Of a stretch of DNA of 64,000 nt, positions 62,792 through 64,000 are shown piece after piece. How positions within the stretch are numbered: the stretch's first letter is position 1; each line of letters begins with the position of its first letter. Source of the DNA: SZAS-79 sp963844255 (GTDB lineage: Bacteria > Pseudomonadota > Gammaproteobacteria > Burkholderiales > SG8-39); contig CAWJNP010000003.1 in assembly GCA_963844255.1 (NCBI GenBank), forward strand, positions 186,001 through 250,000, given 5' to 3'. The notes below the pieces were generated by a model. It was not told the origin of the DNA. It worked only from the letters and a program-made list of their open reading frames with translations, and did not search any database. The position numbers and the translations under genes were made by a program.

Positions 62792-64000
62792 TCATGCGTG
62801 TGCGAACCACAGGGTGAGCAGCACGAACACCCCGATGATCATCGTGAATGCGTACTGGTAGATCAGGCCGGTCTGGAACAGCCGGGCGATCCCCGAGAAC
62901 CAGCCGACCAGCCTGGCGGAGCCGTTCACTGCAAGCCCGTCGATCAGGGTCTGATCACCGTATTTCCACAGACCGGTGCCGAGGACGCGCGCGCCGCCCG
63001 CGAGCAACCAGGAGTACAGCTCGTCGAATCCGTACTTGCGCTCGACGATCGCATAGAGGATGCCGAACCTGCCGGCCACGACTTTCGGCAGGTCGGGCCG
63101 TGCGATGTAGAAGTACCACGCCGTACAGGCCCCTGCGAGCGCCAGCCAGAACGGCAGCGCCGTCAGGCCATGCACCGTCATCGCCCACACCCCGTGGAAC
63201 TCTTCGGCCATTTCCGTGATGTAGTGGTGAGCGGAGGAGACCTGGATCGCGGCGCCGAAGAAGTCACCGAAAACCACGCTGCCGATGGTCCAGCCGGCAA
63301 CGACCGAGGGAATCGCCAGCAGCACCAGCGGCAGGGTCACGACCCAGGGCGTCTCGTGCAGGTGCTTCTTCGTGTGCGCATCCATGCGCTCGCTGCCGTG
63401 GAAGGTCATGAACACCAGCCGCAATGAGTACAGCCCGGCGAAGAACACACCGGCGAGCGCAGCGACATAGGCGAACCCCGCGCCCGGCGCGTGCGAAGCA
63501 TGCAGGGCCTCGATGATCGTATCCTTCGAGAAGAATCCCGCAAACGGCGGGAACCCGGCGTTCGCCAGCGCGCCGACCAGCACCGTCCAGTAGGTGATCG
63601 GCATGTACTTCCTGAGCCCGCCCATGCGGCGCATGTCCTGCTCATGGTGCATGGCGATGATGACCGAGCCTGCGCCGAGGAACAGGACCGCCTTGAAGAA
63701 GGCATGCGTCATCAGGTGGAATATCGCCGCCGAGTAGGCCGAGGCTCCGAGCGCCATCGTCATGTAGCCGAGCTGCGAAAGCGTCGAATAGGCGACCACC
63801 CGCTTGATGTCGAACTGGGTGATCGCAACGACCGCCATGGAAAGACCGGTGATCGCGCCGATCACCAGGACCACCGACAGCGCGGTCTGCGACAGCTCGA
63901 AGAGCGGCGACATGCGGGCGACCATGAAGATGCCGGCGGTCACCATGGTTGCGGCGTGGATCAGGGCGGAAATCGGAGTCGGACCTTCCATCGAATCCGG
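62792..64000 (-). CDS. nuoL: NADH-quinone oxidoreductase subunit L (N-terminus beyond window)
   Basis: The C-terminal ~402 residues of NuoL, open at the right edge. It begins within the conserved MEGPTPISALIHAATMVTAG and has KRVVAYSTLSQLGYMTMALG, LTHAFFKAVLFLGAGSVI-like (THAFFKAVLFLGAGS) and GFFSKDTIIE. Near the C-terminus lies the long lateral-helix region before the final membrane segment (YQYAFTMIIGVFVLLTLWF). This part carries no frameshift. Confidence 0.95.
   Translation of the reverse strand, partial: PDSMEGPTPISALIHAATMVTAGIFMVARMSPLFELSQTALSVVLVIGAITGLSMAVVAITQFDIKRVVAYSTLSQLGYMTMALGASAYSAAIFHLMTHAFFKAVLFLGAGSVIIAMHHEQDMRRMGGLRKYMPITYWTVLVGALANAGFPPFAGFFSKDTIIEALHASHAPGAGFAYVAALAGVFFAGLYSLRLVFMTFHGSERMDAHTKKHLHETPWVVTLPLVLLAIPSVVAGWTIGSVVFGDFFGAAIQVSSAHHYITEMAEEFHGVWAMTVHGLTALPFWLALAGACTAWYFYIARPDLPKVVAGRFGILYAIVERKYGFDELYSWLLAGGARVLGTGLWKYGDQTLIDGLAVNGSARLVGWFSGIARLFQTGLIYQYAFTMIIGVFVLLTLWFAHA

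Overview
The window is a stretch of high-GC chromosome from a proteobacterium, most likely a betaproteobacterium of the Burkholderiales type. This is an inference from gene content and order: a Bug/TctC-type solute-binding protein, a fused HyuA-HyuB 5-oxoprolinase beside a YcsI-family protein, the dapA-bamC-metallo-beta-lactamase order, nuoL-nuoM-nuoN followed by a Nudix hydrolase, and an OxyR with both redox cysteines at the E. coli positions. No rRNA, insertion sequence, phage or CRISPR array was seen. One tRNA gene, tRNA-Arg(CCT), is present.

Layout. 0-2.5 kb: a DUF1501/DUF1800 secretion-associated pair with a small exported protein. 2.6-4.8 kb: an OmpR/EnvZ-like two-component system. 4.9-8.2 kb: a Bug-type solute-binding protein, an FAD monooxygenase with an extra N-terminal domain and a DUF2721 membrane protein. 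8.2-12.7 kb (minus strand): a metzincin-like protease translationally coupled to an ABC substrate-binding protein, a D-amino-acid dehydrogenase-like enzyme, an orphan ParA and a PaiB-like protein. 12.8-19.3 kb: ispF/ispD, divergent mfd, a Sel1-repeat protein and serB. 19.3-26.3 kb: transporter and metabolic genes, including an M20 peptidase and a small signalling operon (methyltransferase, CheY-like, 58-aa membrane protein). 26.3-34.1 kb: purL and a very unusual gene for a TolA-like single-helix protein ending in an AsmA-like domain. 34.2-44.5 kb: a divergent locus of 5-oxoprolinase, YcsI/D-glutamate-cyclase-like protein, L-2-hydroxyglutarate-dehydrogenase-like enzyme, a complete TRAP transporter (DctP, DctQ, DctM) and nnr. 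44.5-56.7 kb: an FMN glutamate-synthase-like protein, SlyD-like PPIase, peroxiredoxin, ribosomal oxygenase RoxA, MBL hydrolase, bamC, dapA and an oxyR-led run of overlapping genes. 56.8-64 kb: the tRNA, a four-rhodanese protein, a MaoC-like dehydratase, a Nudix hydrolase and nuoN, nuoM and partial nuoL of complex I.

An overriding feature is that many clearly conserved genes (mfd, purL, 5-oxoprolinase, dctP, nuoM, nuoN and others) are interrupted by single-base frameshifts, about 26 in total. Most are one-base insertions, and removing one base restores a canonical family motif in each. They crowd most densely between 59.5 and 61.0 kb. I read them as sequencing or assembly errors, not pseudogenes, and annotate across them. 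Start codons were refined from ribosome-binding sites and gene overlaps.

The best candidate for something undescribed is the 30.35-34.15 kb gene. It has a cytoplasmic N-terminal domain, a long Glu/Lys/Arg helix encoded by a perfectly phased 24-bp repeat with a 192-bp higher-order period, one membrane helix and an AsmA-like periplasmic end. A second candidate is the apparent 5-oxoproline / D-glutamate / 2-hydroxyglutarate catabolic and uptake locus. A third is a 28-nt palindromic intergenic element found at 24.3 and 59.1 kb.
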